Source: Bin87 sp965197635 (GTDB lineage: Bacteria; Chloroflexota; Dehalococcoidia; Lucifugimonadales; UBA3495). From it: DNA of 64,000 nucleotides. Of the stretch, positions 50,855 to 59,800 are shown in pieces. The translations under genes were made by a program, and so were the position numbers. Position 1 is the stretch's first letter. The number at the start of each line of letters is the position of its first letter. Location: the NCBI GenBank assembly GCA_965197635.1, contig CBDANN010000008.1, forward strand, positions 1,178,001 to 1,242,000. Reading direction: 5' to 3'. A model generated the notes under the pieces. That model was not told where the DNA came from. It did no database searches and saw nothing but the letters and a program-made list of their open reading frames with translations.

Positions 50855-52207
50855 TCACACCACCAAACTGTCAAAGATGTCCTTCAAGTTGGGCAGATTC
50901 TCCAACGACCAAATCAGTTCGAGCGCCTGTTCGCACTGCTGCTCAGTTATCGTCGGGCAGGCCAGACGCTTGAACTTGGCGTCCACCTCGGCATCGCTCA
51001 ACGGATTCTTCCCGTGGCCTTTCGGATAACTGGTCGCCGCCACTTCGGTCTGGCCGTTGTTCTTGATGACCTCGATGTGGCAGTTGTACTCCGAGGGATA
51101 CCGCTCGGTAAAATCCGCGTTTTCGTCAATCCGCATCTTGTTGATGATGGTACGCAGCCCCAAGTCGGCGATCCGGTCCGGCGCGAAAGAGGCCGGCGTA
51201 ACCGCCCCGTCCCGCAACCCCACCGCCGTCAGGAACGGGATGCTGTGGTCGGCGGTTTCACGGGTCTTGGGATCCCATTTCTCCGGCTCCGTTGACGCGC
51301 TGCTGACCGCGGATCGGTACGACTGAATTTTGATTGACGCGATGTCGTCGAGATTGACTCGATTGTGCAGTTGGATCGCCAGGTCAATGGGCGCCTGCGT
51401 GTGGATCTGCGACGGATAAAACTTGAAGATAGTGTCCGAAATGCGGAAGGGAACATCCTCGCCTCCCATATCTTCGATCTCCACCGGATAACCGATGGCC
51501 TGCTCCCAAAGCCCATGGCGGCCTTCGAAGGGCTCGAAGGGTCCGGTCATCCCCTCTGCGGCCAACTGCGCAGCAAAGATGCCCGACCGCGTTGCCGCCG
51601 CTGCCGCGCATCCTTTCCACATCGAGAGTTCGCCCATCCGGGTAACCCGCAGGGGCACGTTCGGCACCGCCGCCAGCGAAATCGTGTGGCCCATCTGTTC
51701 TTCGTCGAGGCCCAGCACCTTGCCGGCGGCGCAGGCCGACCCGATCACGCTGAATATCCCCTGATCCCACTGGTTGTCCGGCACCTGGTCCGCGATACGG
51801 CAAAACACTTCATACGCCAACGCGATGGCCGTAATCACCGTCCGCCCGTCCGCGCCGGCGCTGTCGGCAAGGGCCAGGGCCGCCGGTATCATGTCGCTGG
51901 GATGCCCACCGCCCGGTGAGAAGTAAGAGTCATTGCAGTCCAGATAACGCACCATGACCCCGTTGGCGAAACCAGCCAGATCCAACGATGAGTAATCGTT
52001 CGTCCCCAGGATCCGCGCCGGAGTGCCGCTGGACACGTCACCGGCCAGCTTGCGCGCCACTTTGGCCGGCTCGCTCAGGTAGCCGCCGATGGCGCAGCCC
52101 AGCGTATCTGCAACGGTGCGTTTCACCTGATGCACCACCGCCGGCGGCAGATCTTCATATGTGAGATTGCAAGCGTAGGAACTCAACAATTCCGTGGTGC
52201 GGTCCAT
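50855..52207 (-). CDS. MmgE/PrpD family protein
   Basis: The 450-residue protein matches the MmgE/PrpD fold throughout, from ELLSSYACNLTYEDLPPAVVHQVKRTVADTLGCAI to the helical lid in the C-terminal third. Members include 2-methylcitrate dehydratase, cis-aconitate decarboxylase and other lyases or epimerases of tricarboxylic acids. The propionate genes prpB/prpC are not adjacent, so the substrate is open. It lies upstream of the sigma operon on the same strand. Confidence 0.87.
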   Translation of the reverse strand: MDRTTELLSSYACNLTYEDLPPAVVHQVKRTVADTLGCAIGGYLSEPAKVARKLAGDVSSGTPARILGTNDYSSLDLAGFANGVMVRYLDCNDSYFSPGGGHPSDMIPAALALADSAGADGRTVITAIALAYEVFCRIADQVPDNQWDQGIFSVIGSACAAGKVLGLDEEQMGHTISLAAVPNVPLRVTRMGELSMWKGCAAAAATRSGIFAAQLAAEGMTGPFEPFEGRHGLWEQAIGYPVEIEDMGGEDVPFRISDTIFKFYPSQIHTQAPIDLAIQLHNRVNLDDIASIKIQSYRSAVSSASTEPEKWDPKTRETADHSIPFLTAVGLRDGAVTPASFAPDRIADLGLRTIINKMRIDENADFTERYPSEYNCHIEVIKNNGQTEVAATSYPKGHGKNPLSDAEVDAKFKRLACPTITEQQCEQALELIWSLENLPNLKDIFDSLVV

Positions 52208-52283
52208 AAACCCCTTACCTCTTTTCGGCGCTGACGACCGGCCAATATCTACGAGTCCATTGTACCGCGAACCGGCAGACCAA

Positions 52284-53126
52284 CTACCGGATCACTGCTT
52301 CGGCCATCCTCTCGAGCTGTGCCCCCATTTCCGCTTCGGTGTCGCAATGCTCGGGGCGCACCACCACCCGGTCGGCGCCGGCATTGAGGAAATCCTGCAC
52401 CAACTGCCCGTCGGGAGCCTGACCATACACCGAAATGGTCAGCGACTTCGGGTCGCGCCCTCGCGCGGTGGCCAGCTCATCCAGGCGCTTTCGGCTCTCT
52501 TCCACCTCGGCCGGCGTGATGCGGTTGGGCAGCCACCCGTCGCCCCAGGTCGCCACGCGCTGCAGGACCCGACGCGCCAGCCCGCCCAGAATCACCGGCG
52601 GATGCGGCTGTTGGATGGGCTTGGGGTTGGACTTCACCGGCGGGAAGTCGTAGTAAGTGCCGTGAAACTCGGCTTCGTCCTGCGTCCACAGCTCCTTCAT
52701 CACGGCCACCGCTTCCCGGGTCTGCGTCCAGCGATGGTCGAAGTCCCCTCCGAAAATCTCCGTCTCTTCCCGGTTCCAGCCAGCTCCGATGCCGAAGAGG
52801 AACCGCCCGCCGCTGATTCTGTCCAAGGTCGCAATCTCTTTGGCCAGCATCAACGGGTTCCGTTCCGGCACCAGCGTAATCCCGGTGCCCAGCTTGATGG
52901 TGCTGGTTGCGCCGGAAGCCCGCGCCAGCGCGATATACGGGTCGGCAAAATGGGCGTAGGTCCACGGGATTTCACCGCCGGACGGAAACTGGCTCGCGCT
53001 CTGCACCGGCAGAATGGGATGCTCGGCGTACCAAATGGATTCAAAGCCCAATGATTCCGCCTTGCGAGCGACGAACGCCGGGTCAATCGTGTAAGCGGGC
53101 AGGGGAAGGGAAGTACCAACGGACAT
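52284..53126 (-). CDS. LLM class F420-dependent oxidoreductase
   Basis: The 280-residue TIM-barrel protein matches luciferase-like, F420-dependent enzymes: SLPLPAYTIDPAFVARKAESLGFESIWYAEHP, GTGITLVPERNPLMLAKEIATLD and FLFGIGAGWN are diagnostic. Substrate is unknown; relatives oxidise or reduce xenobiotic and terpenoid compounds. AGGAG lies eight bases before the ATG. The DNA around this start, including the AGGAGCAATCATT leader, is repeated in a broken copy at 54138-54232. Confidence 0.87.
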   Translation of the reverse strand: MSVGTSLPLPAYTIDPAFVARKAESLGFESIWYAEHPILPVQSASQFPSGGEIPWTYAHFADPYIALARASGATSTIKLGTGITLVPERNPLMLAKEIATLDRISGGRFLFGIGAGWNREETEIFGGDFDHRWTQTREAVAVMKELWTQDEAEFHGTYYDFPPVKSNPKPIQQPHPPVILGGLARRVLQRVATWGDGWLPNRITPAEVEESRKRLDELATARGRDPKSLTISVYGQAPDGQLVQDFLNAGADRVVVRPEHCDTEAEMGAQLERMAEAVIR

Positions 53127-53151
53127 AATGATTGCTCCTTTTGCGGCCGGC

Positions 53152-53556
53152 CTAGCGCCGCGCGTCAAAGCGGTCCAGTTCGTGCGGCCAGTCGAGAATT
53201 CGGCGGTCACTGGTGATTAGAAGATGTCCTTCCAGAGCAGTAGCCACGATAATGCGGTCAGCTGGGTCGCCGTGCATGTCGGGCAATTCGCCCGCGCGCG
53301 CTGCGATCACACTGTCAACCGGAATCTCGCGCAATCCTTGTGCCAGTAGGCACTCTCGCCACTGGCTCGCGGTCAAGTTAGGAATTACGTTGAGGCGATT
53401 TTTCTGTTGCAGCATCCCGATTTCCCAGAGGGAGATTGCTGAAAACGCGGCTTGGTCGTTCATAACGGCTCGCGCGATTCTATCCCGTGCCTCTGGACCC
53501 AATCGGCGACTCGAAACGAGATACCAGACAACCGCTTGGGTATCGCCAAGGATCAC
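53152..53556 (-). CDS. vapC: PIN domain toxin, VapC-like
   Basis: The 134 residues form a PIN RNase domain with the acidic set Asp5 (MILGDTQAVVWYL), Glu45 (SLWEIGML), Asp100 (HGDPADRIIVATAL) and Asp117 (LITSDRRILDW). VapC toxins cut tRNA or rRNA. The GTG start has GAGGAA upstream and overlaps the antitoxin stop by GTGA. It sits between the intact LLM gene and the antitoxin. Confidence 0.84.
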   Translation of the reverse strand: MILGDTQAVVWYLVSSRRLGPEARDRIARAVMNDQAAFSAISLWEIGMLQQKNRLNVIPNLTASQWRECLLAQGLREIPVDSVIAARAGELPDMHGDPADRIIVATALEGHLLITSDRRILDWPHELDRFDARR

Positions 53557-54137
53557 CTAACTTCCTCTTCTCCAACGAGGTGTTGGCGGCCAGCGCCAGG
53601 TATCTGCTCATAACGCCCCAACTCTACAAGACCTTTCTCGTCATCAAATACGGCTACCTTGCCATCTTTGCTCTCCGAGACGGCGGCGATGATTTCGTCC
53701 AGTTGCGCCACAAATTCGCTGGTGTTAACCGTAAGGAACTTGTGCCGGTCCAAAATCGACCCGTCAACCTTCTCCGGCTTACGGTGTTCCCGTAGCTCTC
53801 CTTCAGGTGAGTCACTGAACCACGACGCCGGCATCGGCCCGTCAATAGTCCAGTCCTCGTCAATCTGAACCTCCGGGTCAGTGTACCACTCCACAGGCAT
53901 CGGCCCTTCAATATCGCCGAGGATCTGCACCCGGTCTTTGAGACTGCCGTATCCGCCAAGCGGCGGTTCTACGTAGCGAACTACCTCAACCACCGGCTCG
54001 TCCCTGTCAAATATGACGATGCTGCCACCGCCCTCGGCAACCTCGGCAATCAGCTCCAGGCACTGCTCCTTGAACTCACCAATACTGAGCGCTTGGCAAG
54101 AGGACTCTTGTTTGTGCTGTTGGTTCATCGTCACCAT
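53553..54137 (-). CDS. Two-domain Phd/YefM-like antitoxin
   Basis: The 194 residues hold two Phd-like segments: LSIGEFKEQCLELIAEVAEGGG...VVEVVRY at about 17-55 and LTVNTSEFVAQLDEIIAAV...LVELGRY at about 135-176. Between them GPMP-x-x-W occurs twice (residues 78-84 and 100-106). Normal Phd antitoxins are 70-90 residues with one such domain, so this looks like an internal duplication. It overlaps the PIN toxin gene and should neutralise it and repress the operon. Confidence 0.72.
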   Translation of the reverse strand: MVTMNQQHKQESSCQALSIGEFKEQCLELIAEVAEGGGSIVIFDRDEPVVEVVRYVEPPLGGYGSLKDRVQILGDIEGPMPVEWYTDPEVQIDEDWTIDGPMPASWFSDSPEGELREHRKPEKVDGSILDRHKFLTVNTSEFVAQLDEIIAAVSESKDGKVAVFDDEKGLVELGRYEQIPGAGRQHLVGEEEVR

Positions 54138-54232
54138 CCAAACCGATCAAAACCCAAAGACTCGGCCTTGCTCGCCATAAACGCCGGGTCAACGGTGTAA
54201 GCAGGCAGCGGAAGAGAAGTGCCAACGGCCAT
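54138..54232 (-). pseudogene. Truncated 5' fragment of an LLM oxidoreductase gene
   Basis: The fragment codes MAVGTSLPLPAYTVDPAF...SLGF, nearly the same as the first 31 residues of the intact LLM protein at 52284-53126, and has the same AGGAGCAATCATT leader. It stops after a few more codons where the antitoxin gene begins. Identity to the intact copy is about 80% at DNA level by eye. It is the remnant of a second LLM gene, cut by the arrival of the toxin-antitoxin cassette or by deletion. Confidence 0.8.
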
Positions 54233-54259
54233 AATGATTGCTCCTAGTTCTAATTTGCG

Positions 54260-54799
54260 TCATCGGTGGTACTGGTCGCTCCGACTCTTCCACCATCTCC
54301 GTTTATTCAGATATCGGTGCAAACGCCGTGCTTCCGTAGGGTTATTCGGATCCCAGTTACGAATGTCCAAAGTTGTTACATGCTTGTTCTTCAACGACCT
54401 GCGGCTGGAATCCAATTCGTACAGGTGCCAGATCGCCCCATTGGTTAATGCAGCAACCCCAAACCTCATCCCTTTGACATAACGGGCTAGCTGGGTCTCC
54501 AGTCCTGAGGGACGGTTCCTCACCGAAGTCTCTAAACTCTTGGCTTCTATCACGGCCACAACTTCGCCTTCGGAGTTGCCAAGAGCGTAGTCGACGCGCG
54601 TTCTTGATTGTCCTTTCGGCATGGGCCATTCCATGGAGCATTCATCCATATTGTTGAGGTCCCATCCCAATGAAATCAAGATGGGATCAATCAAAAGGTG
54701 CCGAGTCGGCGTCTCCGTGTATCGGTAATCGCCCCTGTCCCAATCGGCAAGATGCTTCTGCACTTGAGCGATCGCCTGCTCCACATTGGCTACGGTCAT
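54260..54799 (-). CDS. Stand-alone HsdR_N-like (type I restriction N-terminal domain) protein
   Basis: The 179 residues resemble the PD-(D/E)xK domain at the N-terminus of type I restriction subunits: LIDPILISLGWD, SRTRVDYALGN (catalytic Asp), VVAVIEAKSLE (E-x-K) and QLARYVKGM. There is no helicase part, and no HsdM or HsdS gene is adjacent. Such small proteins may be nucleases of unknown targets. AGGAG and GAAGG precede the ATG. It lies next to the toxin-antitoxin pair and close to the large CHAT/NB-ARC gene. Confidence 0.75.
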   Translation of the reverse strand: MTVANVEQAIAQVQKHLADWDRGDYRYTETPTRHLLIDPILISLGWDLNNMDECSMEWPMPKGQSRTRVDYALGNSEGEVVAVIEAKSLETSVRNRPSGLETQLARYVKGMRFGVAALTNGAIWHLYELDSSRRSLKNKHVTTLDIRNWDPNNPTEARRLHRYLNKRRWWKSRSDQYHR

Positions 54800-54834
54800 G
54801 ATTATCCGCCTTCTCTCCTGAAGTTCCCACCACA

Positions 54835-56826
54835 TCAGTCATCCGCCGCCACCGCCTCCCTCACCCCCACAATCGCGTCGTACACCTCGCCACCCTGTCC
54901 AACCACCACGTCCACGTCCTCCGCCAGCATATACCCCGTCCCCACCAGCGCCTCAGCAGACTCGCGGACCCGCGCCAGGTATTCTTGCCGAGAACCGTAC
55001 CGTTCCTCAATCGACGGCCTTGGATCACCCGACGCCAACCTTTCCGCCCGCGTCCCCGCGAACGGTATCGCCCCGCCGACCACGGTGCCGCCTGGCGCCA
55101 GCGTTTGCCCGGCGCCGCCGATGTCCGGGTGCCGAACGTTCCATCCGGTGTACGTAGCCAGGGGGACCGCTATGGCCGGCAGGCGGATCCCGCCCACCTC
55201 GTTGCCGTCACCGTCCACCGCCGACACCAGCGACGGGTACTCCTCACCCACCGCCGGCGGCACTACCGTTGGCGCCGCCCGGTCGGGCCCAAAATCCAGC
55301 CGCCGCATGACTTTCTGATACATCGGAAACTCTACGCCCGGCAGCCCCCGGAACCAGTCTCCCAATTCATCGGCCCGGACGATGGTCTCGTCAGCGTGAT
55401 TGGGATACCTATGCGCCGGTGGTTCGTCATTATGGGTAACCCAACGGTCCAACCAATACAACGCGGCCCGCATCAGGGGCCGGTAATCGACGTAGTTCAG
55501 CGCCTGCGTCCCCCGCGCCCCGGTGTCCGGGTTGGTGTCCGAGATTGGCAGATTCGCCGGCCCGTGCTGCGTGCCGCAGAACAGCCAGGAGCGTACCCCA
55601 TCCGGCAACGTCACGTCCGCCGAACCATCGGGCGTAACGTGCGCCAGCGCGCCGTGCCCGCCCCAGTACTCCGACGACGTGTTGGTGTAGATGATCTTGG
55701 GCGCCACCCCCCGCCGCGTCACTTCGGCCAAAACTCCATCTTCGCCGCCGGGTTCAATGTCCAGGAACGGCGGCAAGTTGTTCACGCTGCGGTTGGACAG
55801 GCTGGACGGTTGGCCGAAGCGCACGTTGAACTCGCCCATCTTGCCCCCGGCCACGTTGGGCAGCATCCCCTCGAACACGATGCGGCCGTCCTCGTCCCGG
55901 TTCAACCCCAGGTGCAGCATTTGCCGCAGGAACCTGCCACTTTGACTGCGCCCGTAGGCGTAGGCTCGGCCCAGCGCACCAGCCAACGGATTTGCAATCC
56001 CGTTGCCATCGACATCCGAGTATCGCAGCCAGGCAACGATGTCCCGCGTCGCCAGCAGTCCCAGGCCGACGACCGGAGCGTGGGAGGTTTCATACAGCAC
56101 CCGGTACACCTTGCCGGCTTCAAACCCGCCTTCCAGCGTGATGTGTGCCGCGTCAGGAACCCGCCGGCCGTCCACCAGGCGAGCGAATGCCCAACGTTCC
56201 CGTGGGATTACCGTCTCCGGCCCGTCTTCATAGTCTTCCACCGTCAGCACCGATTCCCAACTCTCCAGATGGTTGGCGGGATAAGGCTGGTGATCCCGGT
56301 CTGAGAGAGATTGGGTGTCGGTCGCCGCGGTCGGTTGGAAGGAAATCACGATGCGCCCGGACACCGGAGATCCGTCGGCGTTGTTGGCGTTCGGCACGTT
56401 GCATCGGAACAACCCTGGCGCATCGGGGACATCGTGCTGCCAGCCGCACCAAACCAGGCTGTAGCCGTGCCGCATCAGGAACCCGTTGCCCGCATGGGGA
56501 TCAGCGTCCGGCGGGGCATCCGGGGCGCTGTTGAGGTTTTTCAACGCCAGTTCCTTGCCCCGGTTCAGCACGTCCAGCAGCAGCCGGCCGTTCCCGTGGT
56601 CGTTGTCCACCGGTTTGATGATCCGAAAATCGGACGAAAACTTCACCAATCCGTCTTCATTACGTGGGGCCAATCCGATGTCGGCGACAGCGCCGTTGTC
56701 GCCGTGCTCCGGATCAACGGCAAAATGCGCCACGCCGTCAATCTGTTCGTAGCCTCCCACTTCGCCGAAGGTCTGCCCGCCGGCAAAGGGCTTTCGCGTA
56801 CTGATGTCCAACTTGGTAAGCGCCAT
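54835..56826 (-). CDS. Large alpha/beta-hydrolase-domain protein (Abhydrolase_10-like)
   Basis: The 663 residues match the family with a long beta-rich N-terminal half (KPFAGGQTFGEVGGYEQIDGVAHFAVDPEH) and a C-terminal hydrolase core. YGRSQSGRFLRQML at about 290 is the nucleophile elbow. Substrate is unknown. No signal peptide is visible. Acidic and histidine partners cannot be fixed from sequence alone. It is encoded 51 bases downstream of the CHAT/NB-ARC gene on the same strand. Confidence 0.8.
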   Translation of the reverse strand: MALTKLDISTRKPFAGGQTFGEVGGYEQIDGVAHFAVDPEHGDNGAVADIGLAPRNEDGLVKFSSDFRIIKPVDNDHGNGRLLLDVLNRGKELALKNLNSAPDAPPDADPHAGNGFLMRHGYSLVWCGWQHDVPDAPGLFRCNVPNANNADGSPVSGRIVISFQPTAATDTQSLSDRDHQPYPANHLESWESVLTVEDYEDGPETVIPRERWAFARLVDGRRVPDAAHITLEGGFEAGKVYRVLYETSHAPVVGLGLLATRDIVAWLRYSDVDGNGIANPLAGALGRAYAYGRSQSGRFLRQMLHLGLNRDEDGRIVFEGMLPNVAGGKMGEFNVRFGQPSSLSNRSVNNLPPFLDIEPGGEDGVLAEVTRRGVAPKIIYTNTSSEYWGGHGALAHVTPDGSADVTLPDGVRSWLFCGTQHGPANLPISDTNPDTGARGTQALNYVDYRPLMRAALYWLDRWVTHNDEPPAHRYPNHADETIVRADELGDWFRGLPGVEFPMYQKVMRRLDFGPDRAAPTVVPPAVGEEYPSLVSAVDGDGNEVGGIRLPAIAVPLATYTGWNVRHPDIGGAGQTLAPGGTVVGGAIPFAGTRAERLASGDPRPSIEERYGSRQEYLARVRESAEALVGTGYMLAEDVDVVVGQGGEVYDAIVGVREAVAADD

Positions 56827-56877
56827 ATCGGTTTCACCTCAAAATCATGTCCATCATGTCTATCGATGTAAAACTGC

Positions 56878-59800
56878 TCACAGTATTTCGCTGGTATCCA
56901 CATCCAGATCGCTCGGCGCTTCCGCTCCGGTGTTGTCCCGCCACCACTGCGCGAAAGGTTCCTCGCCCATCGTGTCTCGCAGCCGGGCCAGGTGCGCCTT
57001 CACCTGCACCATCATGGGCAACTGGTAATCGGCAGCCAATTGGTGCGTCCGGGCCACCCATTCCAGCGCGTCCGACAGGTTCCCCCGTTCCTCCTCCACC
57101 ATTCCCAACTGGCCGTAGGTTCGGGCAGCCCGGAGCACGTCCCGCACGCCCTCAAAGGCGATGCGCGCTTGGTCGTACCAGTGATACGCCTGGTCCAGGT
57201 CCCCCTGTTCGTGATGCACCACACCCAACTGCCGCGCCTCCACGCCCACGCCGCGCATATCCCCCATTTGCTCCCGGTATTCCATGGCGACCCGCAGCCA
57301 CTCGTCGGCTTCGTCCGGGATCCCCCTGGCCTGGGCCAGCGTTCCCAGGTGATGGAACTCCACGATCATCTGCTCGGTCATGCCCATCCGGTCACACAAC
57401 CCCAGGGCTTGCTGGTACCAGGTCTGCGCTTCCTCAAACAGGTATTCGGAGTGGTCAACAGTCCCCAGGGAGTGGAAGATGTACACCGCCGTTTCCTCGT
57501 CCCGGTTTTCTTCCACCAGCTCCCGCGCCCGGTGGTACCAACTCCGCGCTTCGTCGTACTCAAACCGCATGTGACAGGCGGAACCCAAAGCGCGGAAATC
57601 GTTGACCATCTCCTCGTAGTCCGGCAGCCGTTGATGAATGTCCAGCGCCCGCCGGTACCACTCTTTGGCCGCGCTATACTGCCGCTGGTGGTGCCGCACC
57701 TGCCCGATGGCGAAGCAGGCATCCGCAATGGATTCCTGGTCGTCTCCGCCGTCGATGATTTCCAATCCCATTTCCAGCCATTCCGACGCGGTGTCGTACT
57801 GCCCCCGTCGAGTTGCGATCAGTCCGTTCTGGTGATAAACGGCCGCGGTGCGCGCGTCGGTCTCGCCGTCCGGCTGTTCCAGCAGGTAGTCGAGCAACTG
57901 CCGGTTGAACATATCGGCCCGTTCCAGGTCCATCCGTTCCACCGACTCCATGGAATCCGTGCCCAGCAGGTACTGCCAGAAGTCGATTGCCCCGTTGCCC
58001 TCGGCTTCCGACGCCGTGTGCCCTATAACATCCAGCAACTGCCCGCGCAGCCGTCGGAGCTCCGGGAATCGTTTCTGCATCCGGTACACCTGCGCCAGAG
58101 GCTGGATCAGCAGTTGAGCGTTGTCCCACTGCTGGTATTCCAGCGCCAACCCCAGGGCCTGGGTCAGGTTGCCCTCTTCAGCCAGCACCGCCGTTACTCC
58201 GGTGTCCTGATTCTCATACAAGCTTTCCATAAAGTAGTCGGCGGTGTCGGCATACACCCGCACGAATTCCTGCTCCAGCATCCGTATCCCGTCGCCCGAA
58301 ACCTGCCGGCCCAATTTGCGACCCAGGAACCACGGCAACGCCGGATTGATCTGGAACACGCTCGGCGAAACCGGCTCCAGGAAACCCGCCGCCTGTGCCG
58401 TCCGCAGCAGCGTCCTGCATGAGGCGTAAGAGCGACCCGAGGACTGCATCCCGCCTTCCGGTGACAGCAACGTCCGCGACGCGCCGGACGTCAGGTCGTC
58501 CCCCAGCACCTGCCCATACAACCGCTCCTCGGTGATGTGCGAAAGCACGTCCAGCATCACGCGCCTTTGGAACAACGACAAGAATGGCAGATGCGTCCGG
58601 TTCCGGTGTGACATCCGTGAGAAAGCGTATTCCATGGCAGCGGTGAGCGTCGCGCTCCTTCCTGCCTCGGAGCCTTCCGTTTGCTCGTCCATCAGCCGCC
58701 GCACTTCCGACGCCACCACCGACGCCGGCACGTCTTTCACAGGAGGAACCGCGATCTGCATCGCCAGCGGATGCCCTCCCAACAGGCCCATCAACTCCCC
58801 AAAATCGCCGCCGAGTCTGGAAGCGGGAAGGCCAACTGAATCCATCACAACGGCCGCCAGGCTCAACCGGTCGGCGTTCGTCAACCCGTCCAACGCCAGC
58901 GTCGCGTGCGGGATCGAAATCCAATCCTCAGCCGCTCGGCGACTCAACAGCAACGCTCCGGTTCCCAGCGGCCCGGAGGTAACTTCTCCCAGGAACGCCG
59001 CCAGGTCAGGCAGTTCGGATTCATCCAGCAATCCTGGCGAACCGTCCGGAAATCCGGCCACGTTCTCCACGTTGTCCCAAACCAACAACGATGGGTTTTG
59101 CTGCAAGTAGGCCGTCACCCACTGTCGCTGCTGCTCCGCCGGCATATCCGCAAAGTCCAAGCCGGTCACAGCCGTGCCGATTTCGTGAACCACCCGCTCG
59201 ATCCCAGCCGGATGGGATGCCTCAAACGCCGTGTAGAACACGCCCCCCGGATACGCAGCGCGCGCCGGCTTCAAGAACCAGCGGCACAACCCCAACGCCA
59301 GCTCGGTCTTTCCAACTCCGGTATCGCCCGCCAGCAAAACCACCGATTGCGACTTCAGCACCCGTTCCAGTTGCCGGAGTTCCCCCTGCCTTCCCACCAG
59401 TCCATATTGGCCGGCCACGGGTATTTGCAAATCGTCCGTGGGCGCTTCTTCCGGCTGAATTACCGGCGGAGCCAGCGGATCGGGTTGGTGCTGCGCTATC
59501 TCAGGTGGTAGGTATTGCCTCGATTGATACACCACCGGCGCCTGCCAATCCCAAAAGACCCGCTTGCCGAACAAGCTAACCCGCTCCGGGGTGTCCATCA
59601 GCCCGCGTCGCACCGACGCCACCGCCGCGCTGACTCTGTTGCCCTGGGCCAAACGGGTGTAAAACGACCGCACCGCCATTTCAGCAGTTTCGGGATACAG
59701 CGGCGCCGGCAGCACCGCGACCTGGTCCACGCCGGCGTTCGCGATTGCCATTGCCGCCGCCGACCATTCGCGAGCCGTGGCCCCGCCGTCCTGATCCCCG

